Below are positions 1 through 9,300 of a stretch of DNA of 42,505 nucleotides, in pieces (position 1 is the stretch's first letter; each line of letters opens with the position of its first letter). The notes below the pieces were generated by a model that worked only from the letters and a program-made list of their open reading frames with translations, was not told where the DNA came from and did no database searches. The position numbers were made by a program, and so were the translations under genes. Origin of the DNA: Mariniphaga sp. (GTDB lineage Bacteria; Bacteroidota; Bacteroidia; Bacteroidales; Prolixibacteraceae); NCBI GenBank assembly GCA_024636975.1, contig JAGXGA010000044.1, positions 1 through 42,505 on the forward strand, in the 5' to 3' direction.

Positions 1-1
1 T

Positions 2-82
2 ATCGAATCCGGCAGGATTTTGCCAGGAAAAGATAACCTGCTGGCTCAGTATTGCCCGAAGTTAAATAAAGAAAAATCTTAA
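2..82 (+). CDS. possible 3' end of a truncated CDS
   Basis: An open frame enters from the left edge and ends in TAA at 80-82, giving 26 residues that finish in ...LLAQYCPKLNKEKS. No family is recognisable from so short a tail. It could be chance read-through, since no upstream sequence is available to test coding character. The following sequence is clearly non-coding, which fits a gene ending here. Confidence 0.25.
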   Translation: MESGRILPGKDNLLAQYCPKLNKEKS

Positions 83-234
83 ACTGTTGATTTTTAAGAA
101 AAAAGTTCTAAATAAATTTGGATTACAACATAGAAGGGGGACGAGCTCTGTTGATGCGCCTTCAGGACATGTAGGTTCGGCACCTGCAAATCATGTTATT
201 ATTCAGATAATATTACTTAAGTAATTCAAAGGTG

Positions 235-262
235 TTTACTATTTACTGTTTACCGTTTACTA
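235..262. repeat. tandem heptamer array, 4 units of TTTACYR
   Basis: Four consecutive 7-bp units are visible: TTTACTA, TTTACTG, TTTACCG, TTTACTA. Three more related units occur at 607-627, and a single CACTGTTTAC piece lies near 42171-42180. The function is unknown. The array resembles low-complexity intergenic repeats rather than a coding feature. Confidence 0.7.
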
Positions 263-343
263 TTATATAATTAAAACCTCAACTCCATAAAATTCAATTA
301 ATTGACATTTTAAAATTCGTATCCCACCCAGGCAGGAGAAAAC

Positions 344-429
344 GGCGCATGCGACGTTTGCATTTCAATAGGAGTCAGTGCTTGCGCCGCGGGTGATGGC
401 TGGATGGCACTCTTACCCGGGGCGCTGCC
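344..429 (+). repeat. structured dispersed repeat, copy 1
   Basis: This segment of about 86 bp aligns, in the same orientation, with 42285-42367. Shared blocks are GGCGCATG at the start, ATTTCAA, TTGCGCCG, TGGCA, and the 17-bp block TTACCCGGGGCGCTGCC at the end (413-429). Both copies keep an inverted pair, GGCGCA (344-349) with TGCGCC (383-388), so the element can fold. After the block, CCGGG (431-435) can pair back with CCCGG. It is likely one member of a genome-wide intergenic repeat family. No transposase is attached. Confidence 0.65.
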
Positions 430-606
430 ACCGGGCTGAATTAAGCTGGGCTTTCAGCCCGTAAGAGGCCTGCAAAGTTATTTCTTATATAATACGGCTG
501 AAGCCATTTAACGGACTGTTTATTCAGTGACACCCGGAATTTGCAAGCATGCGCAGCGAATTCCGTTGGTGGAACTAATCCCGCTGGATGAAAGGAAGCG
601 GGACTG

Positions 607-627
607 TTTACCGTTCACTGTTTACTG
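607..627. repeat. heptamer array overlapping a stop codon
   Basis: Three 7-bp units, TTTACCG, TTCACTG and TTTACTG, are related to the array at 235-262. The stop codon of the minus-strand SRPBCC gene (TCA on plus, 615-617) and its last residues (SKQ) are encoded by this repeat. The gene's 3' end therefore appears to have been formed or overwritten by repeat sequence. Confidence 0.6.
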
Positions 628-1103
628 GCTGACTCTTCTTCCCATTTTCCAAAGATCAGCTCAACAGCCTGTGTACGAAAGTTGAAAATTTCGTCGAGTT
701 TTTTTCTGATGATAAAGGAATTGGCTGCCGAACCCAGCAACCCGTATGGTGGCTTATACGAAACGATATCCTGCATCAATACGCCCCCTTTGATAGCTTT
801 TATGTGGTGTTCGTGATGCCAGATGGAATAGGGGCCTACACGCTGCTCATCAACAAAATATTCATAATCTTTTACATGGGTGATTTCAGTTACCCACCGG
901 GTTGGGATCCCTAAAAGAGGACGCACTTTATAACCGATAATCATTCCGGGATAGATTTTCTCCCTGAGGTTTTCAGTAACAATATCAAATCCCATGTATA
1001 CCGGGGTGATTTTTTTAAGGTTCTCCGGAGAAGAGATAAAACTCCATACTTCTTCCAGAGTGGAGGGTATTTTCTGTTGTTTATGTAATTGGTAAAATCC
1101 CAT
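615..1103 (-). CDS. SRPBCC (START-like) ligand-binding family protein
   Basis: The 162-residue cytoplasmic protein has no signal peptide. It has the layout of the SRPBCC/polyketide-cyclase-like fold: an N-terminal strand and helix with EEVWSFISSPENLKKITP near residues 17-34, a central run of strands including VTEITHVKDYEYFVDEQRVGPY, and a long C-terminal helix ending in ...FRTQAVELIFG. Family members bind hydrophobic ligands in a cavity, and the ligand cannot be predicted here. The GH15 gene ends 4 bp upstream of its start, so the two are almost certainly co-transcribed. A link to trehalose metabolism is suggested only by this neighbourhood. The last codons lie in a heptamer repeat. Confidence 0.85.
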   Translation of the reverse strand: MGFYQLHKQQKIPSTLEEVWSFISSPENLKKITPVYMGFDIVTENLREKIYPGMIIGYKVRPLLGIPTRWVTEITHVKDYEYFVDEQRVGPYSIWHHEHHIKAIKGGVLMQDIVSYKPPYGLLGSAANSFIIRKKLDEIFNFRTQAVELIFGKWEEESASKQ

Positions 1104-1106
1104 AGG

Positions 1107-2903
1107 TTATGAAAATTTACTTTTTAATTCTATGTCTTTAGAGAAGAGCATCGCCGTTTCAATAAGAGCCAGATGGGAATAAGCCTGGGGGAAATTACCC
1201 AGCAACCGTTTCGATTCAAAATCGATATCTTCACTAAACAGACCAAGGTGATTACTGTAAGAAAGAAGCTGATTGAAAAGTTCCTTTGCTTCGTCATGTT
1301 CTCCAATCCGGTCGAGTGCCTGTATAAGCCAGAAGGTGCAGATTGTGAATGAAGAGGTTGGTAATCCAAAATCGTCACGGTTTTTATATCGGTACATAAG
1401 ACCATTACGGCTTAAATCGCGTTGTGTAGCCCTTACTGTTTTGATATAACGAGGGTCACTGGCCTCAATCAATCCATACGATTCCATCAGAAGTGTAGAA
1501 GCATCCAGATCATTGGAACCATAAACTTGCGTGAACGCCTGCGCTGATTCGCTCCAGCCCTTTTCAAGTATGTCTTCTTTGATTTTATCTCTTAGGGGTG
1601 TCCATTTATCGGCGTAATCTTGCTTTTTAATTAATTCGGCAACTTTTATTGCCCTGTCTATGGCTACCCAACATAATAATTTGGAGAACACAAAATGGCG
1701 TTGTTCTGTTCTTATCTCCCAGATGCCCCGATCGGGTTTTTTCCAGTTTTTTCTTACCGTACGCACAATACTGCGGGTTATGGTCCATAATTCTTCGCTG
1801 TTTTGCAATGATACTTCAAAAAGCTGGAACTGCTGGTATAAAACATCCATTAAAATGCCATAGATATCATGCTGCTTTTGTTTATAGGCTGCATTTCCAA
1901 TTCGGACAGGGGAACTGTTTTCATAACCCGAAAGGTGAGTAAGAATATGTTCCTTCAGGTTTTTTTCTTTATTGATGCCGTACATGATCTGAATCTTTTC
2001 ATCCTTGTCGGACACCACATCAATAATGAAACTTAAAAAATGTTCAGCACTCTTCCAATGGCCAATTTTTGTCATTATTTTAATCACCATTGAAGCATCC
2101 CGCAGCCAGCAGAAGCGGTAATCCCAGTTTCTTATTTCCCCCAGAGTTTCGGGCAGTGAAGTGGTTGCTGCAGCCAAAACTGCCCCGGTTTTTTCATACA
2201 TCAAAAGTTTTAACACCAGGGCGCTTCTGATTATTTCTTTATTGTAGCTGCTGAACCTGTGTGTATCTTCTGTCCAGTTTAACCAATATACTTTTGTCCG
2301 TTGCATTTTCAGATAAGCCCTTTCCACGTTTTGCTTCATCAGCTTCTGGTTATAGCTGATAAGAAAAAACTCATCTTTTTCGAGCTCTATTTCTTCCTGG
2401 TTAAGAATTTTATTCTTATCGATGCTGGTGTAAAGATAAAGCGAATCGTATGGGCCTGTTGTGGTAAAGCTTTTAATATAGTCTTTTCGCTCTTCTGTTG
2501 CCGTTTTGGTCTCGGCATATTCAAGTTTTGGGTCGTAAAGAACCTTGAAGCGAGGTTTGCCAACTTTATATTTAACATACCGTATTATGTCGGGGGGTGA
2601 ATACATTGTATCCCTGCCGTTGTGAAAGTAATAACGGGGCATAAAATCAATCACTTCGAAAGTGTCTGTACCATTGGTAAATTTTGTAGACAGAATGTTG
2701 GTTTTAGGCAGATATTTTTGCGTCACATTATAATCATCGGCAGTTAAAAATTCAAAACTTCCGCCTTCTTTATTGTCAAGTAATTTGGCAAAGACCGATG
2801 CCGAATCAAAAACAGGCAGGCAAAGCCATTCCATGTCTCCATTCTTTGAAATAAGTGCTGCGCTACTGCAATTTCCAATGATTCCGTAATCCAGGTTTAT
2901 CAT
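1107..2903 (-). CDS. glycoside hydrolase family 15 (glucoamylase/trehalase-like)
   Basis: The 598-residue protein has no signal peptide and is probably cytoplasmic. The N-terminus (DYGIIGNCSSAALISKNG, then DMEWLCLPVFDS) is typical of the bacterial GH15 group that includes the mycobacterial-type trehalases. The (alpha/alpha)6 catalytic domain shows WLRDAS near residue 266, the GIWE motif near 393 (its Glu is the expected general acid in this family), and LGNFPQAYSH near the C-terminus. The gene is divergent from the otsA-otsB fusion and shares a 69-bp intergenic region with it, so a role in breaking down trehalose or a related alpha-glucan is likely. The exact substrate (trehalose, maltose or alpha-glucan) is not resolved by sequence. 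It forms an operon with the SRPBCC gene. Confidence 0.9.
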   Translation of the reverse strand: MINLDYGIIGNCSSAALISKNGDMEWLCLPVFDSASVFAKLLDNKEGGSFEFLTADDYNVTQKYLPKTNILSTKFTNGTDTFEVIDFMPRYYFHNGRDTMYSPPDIIRYVKYKVGKPRFKVLYDPKLEYAETKTATEERKDYIKSFTTTGPYDSLYLYTSIDKNKILNQEEIELEKDEFFLISYNQKLMKQNVERAYLKMQRTKVYWLNWTEDTHRFSSYNKEIIRSALVLKLLMYEKTGAVLAAATTSLPETLGEIRNWDYRFCWLRDASMVIKIMTKIGHWKSAEHFLSFIIDVVSDKDEKIQIMYGINKEKNLKEHILTHLSGYENSSPVRIGNAAYKQKQHDIYGILMDVLYQQFQLFEVSLQNSEELWTITRSIVRTVRKNWKKPDRGIWEIRTEQRHFVFSKLLCWVAIDRAIKVAELIKKQDYADKWTPLRDKIKEDILEKGWSESAQAFTQVYGSNDLDASTLLMESYGLIEASDPRYIKTVRATQRDLSRNGLMYRYKNRDDFGLPTSSFTICTFWLIQALDRIGEHDEAKELFNQLLSYSNHLGLFSEDIDFESKRLLGNFPQAYSHLALIETAMLFSKDIELKSKFS

Positions 2904-2920
2904 TTGTTGATGTTTTTCCG

Positions 2921-2928
2921 TAACTTTG
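2921..2928 (+). promoter_or_regulatory. Bacteroidota -7 box for the otsAB fusion
   Basis: TAACTTTG matches the TAnnTTTG consensus and lies 44 bp before the preferred ATG at 2973. No well-spaced -33 TTG was found, because the nearest TTG triplets are only 11-14 bp upstream. Confidence 0.45.
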
Positions 2929-2956
2929 AAAGATAGTTAATAAGATCCTTGGCGAA

Positions 2957-2964
2957 CAAATATA
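2957..2964 (-). promoter_or_regulatory. Bacteroidota -7 box for the GH15-SRPBCC operon
   Basis: CAAATATA on plus reads TATATTTG on minus, an exact TAnnTTTG match placed 53 bp before the GH15 start. The two divergent -7 boxes lie within 45 bp of each other, so both units probably share one control region. No clear -33 element was found. Confidence 0.4.
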
Positions 2965-2972
2965 AAAAAAGT

Positions 2973-5201
2973 ATGAGTCGATTTCTAATTATTTCAAACA
3001 GATTACCTGTACAAATTAACTTATCAGAAGACAACATTGAAGTAACTCCCAGTGTGGGAGGGCTTGCCACAGGAATGATGTCGGTGAGCAAATCATCAGA
3101 TAGTTTGTGGATTGGCTGGTCGGGCATTGATAAGGAAAAGCTTTCAGATGATCAGCGAAAGATGGTTAACCATGCCTTAAAAGAGGAAAATGCTGTAGAT
3201 GTGCATCTTACTCAGGATGAAGTAGAGCTTTATTATGAAGGATTCAGTAATAAGACCATCTGGCCGCTATTTCATTATTTTAATCAGTTTGTTATATATG
3301 AAGAAGAACAATGGCAGGCTTATCAGCAGGTAAACCAAAAATTTGCTGATGTCATTGCTGAGAATATGGAAGGAGTAGATAAGATCTGGATTCATGATTA
3401 TCATTTGCTCTTATTGCCCCAGATGGTAAAAAAACGTTTTCCCGATGCCACCATCGGCTTCTTTTTACATATACCATTTCCGTCTTATGAGCTGTTTCGA
3501 ATATTGCCCTGGCGTAATGAAATCATCCGGGGAATGCTTGGCGCCGATTTGCTTGGCTTCCATACCTTCGATTATGAACGGCATTTTATGAGTGCTGTCC
3601 GACGTTTGTTGGGCTACGATATAAATATCAATGAAATTAATTTACCCCGCCGGATAGTTAAAGTTGACAATTTTCCTATGGGCATCGACTACGATAAGTT
3701 TCATAATATGGCGTTAGCCTCGCAAAAGCGTTCGGTACGTGAAAAGTCGGAGGTCAGAAAAGAGCTTGAACGATATTACCTGCTTTACCCGGAGACCAAA
3801 TTTATTCTTTCCATCGACCGGCTTGATTATACCAAAGGGATAATTAACCGGTTGCTTGCCTTTGAATACTTCTTGAAGGAATATCCTGAATACAGGGATA
3901 AAGTTACCCTGGTGTTACTGGCTGTCCCATCACGCATTGGTGTAGAACAATATCAGCAGATGAAAAGCGAGGTGGATGAAACTGTTGGACGTATCAACGG
4001 AGAGTTCTCATCAATTAACCGTACTCCAATCTGGTATTTTTACCGTTCCATGCCCTTCGAGAACCTGGTTGATTTGTACAATTACTGTGAGATTGCTCTT
4101 ATTACTCCCATACGCGATGGAATGAACCTGGTGGCGAAAGAGTATATTGCATCCAAAACCGATGGACGGGGAGTGCTGATATTAAGTGAAATGGCTGGCG
4201 CTTCCAAGGAAATGAGCGAGGCATTAATCATAAATCCAAATAATAAAGCACAAATTGCACAGGCAATTAAAAAGGCCATTGAAATGCCACTTGATGAGCA
4301 AATTGAGCGAAATACTGTATTGCAAAAACGACTTAAACGCTATGATATAGAAAAATGGGCTACTGATTTTTTAAGCGCATTGGATAAGGTTCGACAGAAT
4401 GAACAGAAATATCTGGCTAAAAAACTTACGGAGGCAAATAAAAATAGGATCATTGAAGAATTGAAAGAATCAAATAACCGGATATTCTTTCTTGATTATG
4501 ATGGCACCTTAACTGATTTTTATGATAATCCACAGCATGCAAAACCGGATGCTGAGCTGTATTCGTTGCTTGATCAGATTGCTGAGGACCCGAATAACAG
4601 GGTAGTGCTTATTAGCGGGCGCGACAGGCAAACATTTGAAGAATGGTTTGGTGATAAGCCTTATACATTAATTGTAGAGCATGGCGTTTGGATTCGTTCT
4701 GCCGGAAGTGACTGGGAAATGATAGAGCAGCTTGATGATACATGGAAAGAAAAAATCCGCTCGTCTCTTGAATTTTATGTCGACCGTACTCCGGGTTCTT
4801 TTGTAGAGGAAAAGAATTATAGCCTGGTTTGGCACTACCGTAAATCGGATCCTGAACTTGGTTTGAACAGGGCAATTGAGTTAAAAGATGAATTAACCAG
4901 CCTGGTTGCAAACCTGAATCTTGAAATTCTGGAAGGAAACAAAGTGATTGAGATAAAAAACAGGGGGATCAATAAGGGCAGGGCGGCTCAGAAGCTGCTT
5001 CAGCTTAATCCAGCCGATAAAATTATTGCAATTGGTGATGACTGGACCGATGAGTTTTTATTCTCAGCCTTGCCCCCTGATGCCATTTCTATAAAAGTGG
5101 GAATGGCAAATACGCTTGCTGGTTATAAGGTGGAAAATTATGAAGAGGTTCGTGATCTGCTGAAAGAAATTATTGACGGAGAGCAGGGATTAACGGATTA
5201 G
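2973..5201 (+). CDS. otsAB: bifunctional trehalose-6-phosphate synthase/phosphatase
   Basis: The protein joins both steps of the OtsA-OtsB pathway: UDP-glucose plus glucose-6-phosphate gives trehalose-6-phosphate, then trehalose. From ATG 2973 it has 742 residues. The N-terminal GT20 domain (about 1-470) begins FLIISNRLPVQI and contains VGGLATGM, WIHDYHLLLLP, PWRNEIIRGMLGADLLGFHT and RDGMNLVAKEYIA. The C-terminal HAD phosphatase (about 480-742) has the nucleophile motif FFLDYDGTLTDF, LISGRD, and GDDWTDEFLF. A TTG at 2949 could add 8 residues (MANKYKKS), but the homologous N-terminus begins at MSRFLII, so ATG 2973 is chosen. The divergent GH15 gene suggests a synthesis/turnover pair for the compatible solute trehalose. 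Confidence 0.95.
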   Translation: MSRFLIISNRLPVQINLSEDNIEVTPSVGGLATGMMSVSKSSDSLWIGWSGIDKEKLSDDQRKMVNHALKEENAVDVHLTQDEVELYYEGFSNKTIWPLFHYFNQFVIYEEEQWQAYQQVNQKFADVIAENMEGVDKIWIHDYHLLLLPQMVKKRFPDATIGFFLHIPFPSYELFRILPWRNEIIRGMLGADLLGFHTFDYERHFMSAVRRLLGYDININEINLPRRIVKVDNFPMGIDYDKFHNMALASQKRSVREKSEVRKELERYYLLYPETKFILSIDRLDYTKGIINRLLAFEYFLKEYPEYRDKVTLVLLAVPSRIGVEQYQQMKSEVDETVGRINGEFSSINRTPIWYFYRSMPFENLVDLYNYCEIALITPIRDGMNLVAKEYIASKTDGRGVLILSEMAGASKEMSEALIINPNNKAQIAQAIKKAIEMPLDEQIERNTVLQKRLKRYDIEKWATDFLSALDKVRQNEQKYLAKKLTEANKNRIIEELKESNNRIFFLDYDGTLTDFYDNPQHAKPDAELYSLLDQIAEDPNNRVVLISGRDRQTFEEWFGDKPYTLIVEHGVWIRSAGSDWEMIEQLDDTWKEKIRSSLEFYVDRTPGSFVEEKNYSLVWHYRKSDPELGLNRAIELKDELTSLVANLNLEILEGNKVIEIKNRGINKGRAAQKLLQLNPADKIIAIGDDWTDEFLFSALPPDAISIKVGMANTLAGYKVENYEEVRDLLKEIIDGEQGLTD

Positions 5202-5386
5202 GAATACTAAATCCAGGCTTGCTTATTTTGATTCTGTAATTCATCTTTTGCCGGAATAGATTGTTCATTCCGCTATTAGAAACCTTATTTCAAAATAAAT
5301 TTATAAATAAGGTAAGGCACACAAATCTTTCTTTTTCTGGCTTTTGGGTATTTTTCACATAATTAAAACACTAAACTCAACCGACC

Positions 5387-6262
5387 ATGAAGCAAAAACT
5401 TATTGTTATAATTATCTTTCTTGTTAATTTAACCGTTTCTGCCCAACAATTTCATGATTCATTTCATGAAGATTTCAATAATTCATCTTCCAAATACTTT
5501 CGTCATGGAACCGCAGGAAACGGTGCTGATTTTACATGGACATTTGGAGCAGAATCCCCTACTGAGCCAGGAACTAAAATACTCTCACTTAAAATTGATC
5601 CGGAGGATGTTGCCGGAGCGGGTAGGGGGCCGGATATTTCTTCCGGGAAATTTTGTCATTTCGGTACCTATGCTGCACGAATCAGAGTGCCTGATGTCAA
5701 AGATATTCAGACTGATGTGGGTGCAGTAGTTGGTTATTTTACTTATTTTATGAATAATGAGCAGGGGTTAAGTGAAATTGATTTTGAATGGCTCATAGCC
5801 GATCCGGAAATCATATATGTTGGCACGTGGACTGGTCCGAGCGGTGATTTGAGAAGAATAGGACGGACAATTAATATGGCCGAAGGTAAAATATATAATA
5901 CATCATACAGAGAAGATTTAAGTGGTATAAGAAAGACTCTTTCCGGCAATCAAAATCAGCCTGAAACGATTTCTAAAATTGAAGGATACGATGCTTCATC
6001 CCAATTTTTCACCTATGGTTTCGATTGGCATCCTGATCAGATCCGGTGGTGGATGCTTCATCCTTCAACATCCGACACGATTGTTTTATGGGATTATCAG
6101 GGTTCACAAACAGGGATACCTCAAGGTCATACAAGGTATATGGTGAATTTTTGGCATACTGATAACTGGCCTGTTGAAACCAATAAGAATTCATTAGAAA
6201 AGCCTAAACAAGCCTATGAAGTAGAAGTTGACTGGATGTCTTATGATCCGGTAAAAGAATGA
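5387..6262 (+). CDS. secreted GH16 family beta-glucanase-like hydrolase
   Basis: The protein has 291 residues. A signal peptide (KQKLIVIIIFLVNLTVSAQQ) precedes a single beta-jelly-roll domain. The GH16 catalytic signature is EIDFE at residues 130-134: Glu130 is the expected nucleophile, Asp132 the helper and Glu134 the acid/base. The regular ExDxE spacing, rather than the bulged ExDxxE, resembles xyloglucan/licheninase/agarase-type branches. FGTYAARIRVPDV and the C-terminal VEVDWMSY strand are also typical of the fold. There is no lipobox and no T9SS tail, so it is periplasmic or exported another way. It faces the minus-strand glycan gene cluster across a shared terminator. The precise substrate (laminarin, mixed-linkage glucan, agar/carrageenan type) is not decidable here. 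Confidence 0.88.
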   Translation: MKQKLIVIIIFLVNLTVSAQQFHDSFHEDFNNSSSKYFRHGTAGNGADFTWTFGAESPTEPGTKILSLKIDPEDVAGAGRGPDISSGKFCHFGTYAARIRVPDVKDIQTDVGAVVGYFTYFMNNEQGLSEIDFEWLIADPEIIYVGTWTGPSGDLRRIGRTINMAEGKIYNTSYREDLSGIRKTLSGNQNQPETISKIEGYDASSQFFTYGFDWHPDQIRWWMLHPSTSDTIVLWDYQGSQTGIPQGHTRYMVNFWHTDNWPVETNKNSLEKPKQAYEVEVDWMSYDPVKE

Positions 6263-6285
6263 ATCTTCTCTTATCGTCAAAAAAA

Positions 6286-6308
6286 AAGAGCCTGAATAAC
6301 AGGCTCTT
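6286..6308. terminator. bidirectional intrinsic terminator
   Basis: AAGAGCCTG (6286-6294) pairs perfectly with CAGGCTCTT (6300-6308) around an AATAA loop. A-rich and T-rich flanks on the two sides make it usable from both strands. It lies between the convergent GH16 gene and the giant T9SS gene. The core is the same as in the terminator at 17485-17514. Confidence 0.9.
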
Positions 6309-6335
6309 TTTAAGTTACATTTTATTTTTATACTA

Positions 6336-9300
6336 CTATTTTTTCATCGCTTTGTAACGGCCCAGCAATTCATTGTTGTTATTGCTGATAACGATCAGGT
6401 ACATACCTGATGGCTGACCATCGAGTGAAAGCGTTTCAAAACTGCTTTGAACTTTCATGTCACGAATCATAGATCCTGTTGAATTGTATACCTGGATGCG
6501 GTTTCCTGATTCAACACCCCTTATATTCAGTTTTCCGTTTGTTGGGTTCGGATAAATTTCAATCTGAGCTGCATCCTGCAGTTTAGATGAAACCACTGTA
6601 ACACTAAGGTCATACATAACTTCAACATTACCATCGGCGGCTGTTACTTTCAGTTTGTCACCCTGAACGAGTGCTCCCGATGTTTTTTCATTTCCATCGG
6701 CATCAACCACAACTGCAGTTGCACCCATTGAAGGCCTGATGTTCGCGTAGAAGTTATCAACGCTGGTGGTAGTAGTCGGACCTTCGATTGCATATACAAC
6801 CTGATCTACACTGTAAACATCAGAAAGTACGTAAGCCAAATAGGTTGTTTCACGAATGGTTTGAGTTCTAAGCATGGAAAGGTGATATACTCTTGTAACC
6901 ATACCACTGGCAGAGGTAACAACCACTTTATCATCAACAGCCAAAGTTCCTTCTGTCCTCTCATGACCCATTTTATCTACCACTTTTACTGAGGCACCAA
7001 ATGCCGGTGTAAGATTTGACAGGAATATATGTACATTGGTTCCGCGAGGTAAAAAATTTATCAGGTTTTCGGCCTGGGAAACTGCATATACATCGGAAAG
7101 GACGAATGCATCTTCTTCAGAAGCATTTGGTTGAATTTGATAAACGATGCGGGTTAATCCATCTTCAGCAACTACATCAAAATACATGTCTGTGTTAACA
7201 GTAACATTTACATAAGCTGTGTCGAAGTTGAGCTTTTTCTTTGAGACATAAGCACCGTTACCATCAATTACTGTCATGGAAGCACCGGCAGGTACATCAA
7301 TGTTATCAACTACAGTACGTAATTGTGTTCCATATTCCATACCCATTACAACACCAGTGCCTGCATTTTCATCATCCAGGGCAACACTTTTCGGTTGGGT
7401 TTCAATTTCAATTTCATAAAGATTTGAAGTCAAAACCGCATCAGAGCTCAATCCTTCTTCAGATACCAAAAGAACATACTGAGATGTATTTGTGCTGTCG
7501 GCTGACAATACAACCAGAACATCGTTATTGGTAAGTATGTCATCCATGCCAAGTGTAGCATCTCCTGAATTAACAGTCAGAGATTGATTTTCATGTGCTT
7601 TTGTCACGTTTGCAAGTAAATCGGCAACTGTGGCTCCTGTCACAATTCCCCTGATTTCTTCATCCATGGAGTAGCCATCACTTACTTTATACACAGGTGA
7701 AGTAACAGTTGATTTGTAATGTGTTGGTTCAATCATATAGTGTTGTCCAACATCGTTACCTACATTGAGAATTTCCATGGGCCAGCCAGCATTACGGGCT
7801 TGCCAGTATGCACGGTTTGTCCATGTCCATTCTGCATCTTCAGGTGTAGTGCCAAATGATGCCTGCATTACATCGTTAGCTTCATATATTTCAGGCTTTC
7901 TCATAACATTGGCAGTCATATCAAAGGCCCATCCTCCGACAACCCATTCTGAGGCATCGCTCATACCAAACGCTTCAATTAATTCAAAGTCATTAATATC
8001 ATTTGCAGGTTTTAAACCAAGCTTAATGGAATCGTTCAGAATTTTGAAGAGGAACCAGTTTGCATTTTTCCATTGACGAACCGGACTGTTATCTCTGTTA
8101 ACTGTTTCATCCCATGGATTTGAATAATTTGGGTGGCTGTTGTTAAACTGAACATCCAGTTGTGCAGGTACCGGCCACGTGTAGTCAGGCAACCAACCAG
8201 GATGAGCAGCTCCATCGGTACGGATATCCCCAAGTGCAAAAACATCACCGGGCTGAACCATGGGGTTCACGTTAAGGTCCTGTTCCAGAATTCCGGGTGT
8301 TATGGCCCACTGTGCTTCACTTACCCATTTGTAACCGGGAACATATTTACGGTACCTTTGGGTCCAATCAGCTTCTCCGCTGGCAGCACCTATCGCATCG
8401 GCAGGATTAGTTATCCAGTTCATTACGATCATGTAATTACTCAAATCGAGTACATCAGTTCCTGGATTTACAATTTCAGCAAATGAATTATCCCACTGGT
8501 CCCAGAACACAAATTCTGAAAGGAAAGGATCAGCAAGAAAAGGCTGTATTTGTGAAGGGTCTTTTTCTTTTGTTAATTCAACGTTGTAAGTGTGAGTCAC
8601 ACTGTCATCTTCTGCTGTAACAATAAATGATACAGTACGGTCCTCAGCAGAGCCAACCAGTGATGCAGCACGCTGTACTTCAACTGTGGCATTCAGGGCC
8701 TGAGTTTTTGGAAGCAATGCGGGGATACCTTCTACATCCAGCGGTACCTGAACTTTGTAGTTATAAGTAGTCGGATTAAAATTAGGAACGGTATCGCCCA
8801 TCCATCCAAAAATACCTTTGTAGAATTCAGGTATGTCGGGCCATGTTATAGCCGATAAATTGGCATTATGGCTTGGTCCGTAAGGTTGAACCTGGAGGTG
8901 GTATTCCTTAACATCACCATTCTCTGCAGTAACTTTCAAAACATCACCGTCTTTCAGGTCAGGACGAACTACATCATCAACAAAAACGAATTCCCATGAT
9001 GCATTAGCCGGTTTTTCCAGGTATTTCATCAAACTGTCGGTTCTGAGAGCATTTGGAAGACCATGCCAGCTGCCGGTGATGGTATCTGTACTTCCATCAT
9101 GAGTGGTAACACGTGGCCAGCCTAACATACCGCTCTGAGTACCACCTCTGATAGCTCCACCTTCTTGTACCGCACCAATATCCATATGAGCTATTGGCAC
9201 TACAATGTTTACATCATTGGTTGCATCGTTTACAACAATATCAAATGTTGCTGTTTGTAAACTGCTTCCAACAACATAAACAGTTAACTGATCGCCGGTC

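Larger units (their letters stand above)
83..614. other. gene-poor intergenic region with repeats
   Basis: No convincing gene lies here. The stretch holds heptamer repeats at 235-262 and 607-627, a structured dispersed repeat at 344-429, a small hairpin GGGCT/AGCCC just after that repeat (about 453-465), and a 7-bp hairpin TCCCGCT (579-585)/AGCGGGA (597-603) just before the second heptamer array. The hairpin at 579-603 could help end transcription of the minus-strand SRPBCC gene, but it has no clear U tract. Confidence 0.6.

Noticed and set aside
235-262. Heptamer array as a CRISPR or iteron origin
   Set aside because: Units are contiguous with no spacers, only 3-4 copies, and no replication or cas gene lies nearby.
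5261-5283. CGGAAT/ATTCCG hairpin after otsAB as a terminator
   Set aside because: The stem is only 6 bp with no T tract, so it is too weak to list as a terminator.
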